From positions 1-36,168 of the forward strand of contig JAFCCD010000003.1 in the NCBI GenBank assembly GCA_017610405.1: a stretch of 36,168 nucleotides of DNA, given 5' to 3'. Of this stretch, positions 34,783 through 36,168 are shown piece by piece. The translations under genes and the position numbers were made by a program. Source of the stretch: Nanobdellota archaeon (GTDB lineage Archaea > Nanobdellota > Nanobdellia > Pacearchaeales > GW2011-AR1). The notes beneath the pieces are model-generated. The model was not told the DNA's origin and did not search any database. It worked only from the letters and a program-made list of their open reading frames with translations. Position 1 is the stretch's first letter. Every line of letters begins with the position of its first letter.

Positions 34783-36006
34783 TTATTCTAATTTATTCCT
34801 TATCTTTTTCAAAGCATCTGTTAATTTATCTATTTCTTCAAAAGTATTAAATATTGAAAAACTTATTCTTGTAACACCCTGGGGAATTCCAAGCTTTTTC
34901 ATAAGAGGCATTGCACAACAATGTCCTGCTCTTACTGCAATTCCTTTTTCATTCAATAAAGAAGAAACATCGTGAGGATGAATTTTTCCAAGATTAAAAG
35001 AAATTATTCCTGTGCTTTTTTCTGAACCTGGATTATAAATATTCATTTCAGGGATTTCTCTAAGTTTTTTTAAAGCATATGTTGTTAGATTTCTCTCCAA
35101 ATCAGCAATATTTTTCAAACCAATTTTTTCCAAATACCTAATAGCTTCTCCCAATCCAATAGCCCCAGCTATGTTCTGTGTACCAGCCTCAAACTTTTCA
35201 GGAAGTTCTGTCCATTCTGCACTTCCCCATTTAACTTTTTTTATCATTCCTCCACCAAAATTAAAAGGAGGCATCTTTTCAAGAATCTCTTTTTTTCCAT
35301 AAAGAATTCCCATTCCTGTTGGCCCAAGCATTTTATGAGATGAAAATGCTAAAAAATCACAGTCTAGTTTTTTAACATCTGTTTTTATGCTGGAAATACT
35401 TTGTGCAGCATCAACAATAGTTATTGCGCCATGGCTTTTTCCCAATTCAACAAGTTTTTTTATAGGATTTATAGTTCCCAACACATTAGAAACAGAAGTA
35501 AAAGAAAGAATTGCTGTCTTGTTTGTAATCTTCTGCTCAGCATCTTTCATATCAAGAGTAAAATCTTCCTTTATTTTTATTATCTTTAACTTCATTTTAT
35601 TTTTCTTTGCAAATTGTTGCCATGGAACCAAATTAGAATGATGCTCCATCTCTGTCAAAACAATCTCATCTTTTTCCTTGGAAATAACAGATGAAAGTGT
35701 ATAAGATAATAAATTAAGAGATTCTGTAGTATTTTTTGTAAATATAATTTCCTCTGGAGAAGAATTTATGAAACTAGCAATTATCTCCCTAGCATTGTTA
35801 TATTTTATCATTGCTCTTTCAGCAAGAGTATAAAATCCCCTCTCAACATTTGCATTATCTTTTTCGTAAAAATCTATTATTGCCTTTATAACCTGCTTTG
35901 GCCTTTGGGATGTCGCAGCATTATCTAAATAAATCAAATTTTTATTATTTTTAAAAATAGGAAAATCTTTTTTCAACTTCTTTGCTATCTTATTATTCAT
36001 TCTCAT
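34783..36006 (-). CDS. sufS: Cysteine desulfurase, SufS type
   Basis: IYLDNAATSQRPKQVI, FTKNTTESLNL, FSSHKMLGPTGMGILYG, AVRAGHCCAMPLM. Confidence 0.95.
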   Translation of the reverse strand: MRMNNKIAKKLKKDFPIFKNNKNLIYLDNAATSQRPKQVIKAIIDFYEKDNANVERGFYTLAERAMIKYNNAREIIASFINSSPEEIIFTKNTTESLNLLSYTLSSVISKEKDEIVLTEMEHHSNLVPWQQFAKKNKMKLKIIKIKEDFTLDMKDAEQKITNKTAILSFTSVSNVLGTINPIKKLVELGKSHGAITIVDAAQSISSIKTDVKKLDCDFLAFSSHKMLGPTGMGILYGKKEILEKMPPFNFGGGMIKKVKWGSAEWTELPEKFEAGTQNIAGAIGLGEAIRYLEKIGLKNIADLERNLTTYALKKLREIPEMNIYNPGSEKSTGIISFNLGKIHPHDVSSLLNEKGIAVRAGHCCAMPLMKKLGIPQGVTRISFSIFNTFEEIDKLTDALKKIRNKLE

Positions 36007-36086
36007 TTTAATTGACTTTATTAAAACTCTTTAGAATATATTTAAATATTTTTATATATGTATATTATTAACTTGTTTAATCACCT

Positions 36087-36168
36087 GCCTGAGTTGGACA
36101 ATGGTGGTCCGCGTGGCTCGAACCCACGTTTCTGAAAAGATATCCAGGTTCGATTCCTGGCTCGGGCG
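36087..36168 (+). tRNA. tRNA-Ser(CGA)
   Basis: Acceptor GCCTGAG/CTCGGGC, discriminator G, anticodon arm CGTGG-CTCGAAC-CCACG, extended variable arm, T-arm CCAGG-TTCGATT-CCTGG. Confidence 0.93.

Overview
AT-rich archaeal window, most likely from a DPANN lineage (Pacearchaeota/Woesearchaeota-like; inferred from gene content, not proven). Core genes: eL10/L10e (cut at the left edge), L35Ae, uS10, SerRS, Hsp20-CDC48, thermosome, Dph2 and a SufS-SufU-SufU operon. I resolved six tRNAs by hand-folding: Gly-GCC, Val-UAC, Ser-GGA, Asp-GUC, an intron-containing Tyr-GUA, and Ser-CGA at the right edge. The most unusual signal is that three tRNA genes are followed downstream, in the same orientation, by displaced and partly decayed copies of their own 3' ends. 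Small accessory gene sets sit between each tRNA and its copy. (i) tRNA-Val to a relic at about 3236 encloses a DUF5320/DUF134/NifX-like/phosphatase/split-permease operon. (ii) tRNA-Ser(GGA) to a relic at about 6560 encloses a SpeD-like gene. (iii) tRNA-Asp is followed by two strong copies (16260, 17311) and three weaker ones, separating a series of small genes, and one copy directly abuts a truncated DUF1846 ORF. Several relics share an extra CCCCYYACTCT arm that is absent from the tRNAs. This could be a tRNA-targeted cassette-insertion system with no visible integrase, or a family of tRNA-derived repeats. Other notable points: a CDC48 whose D2 domain lacks the sensor-1/Arg-finger segment, a Fic/Doc-like protein with Tyr in place of the catalytic His, an exported beta-rich protein, a membrane-anchored metzincin, an unannotated 27-aa acidic ORF, and a thioredoxin-reductase N-terminal remnant.
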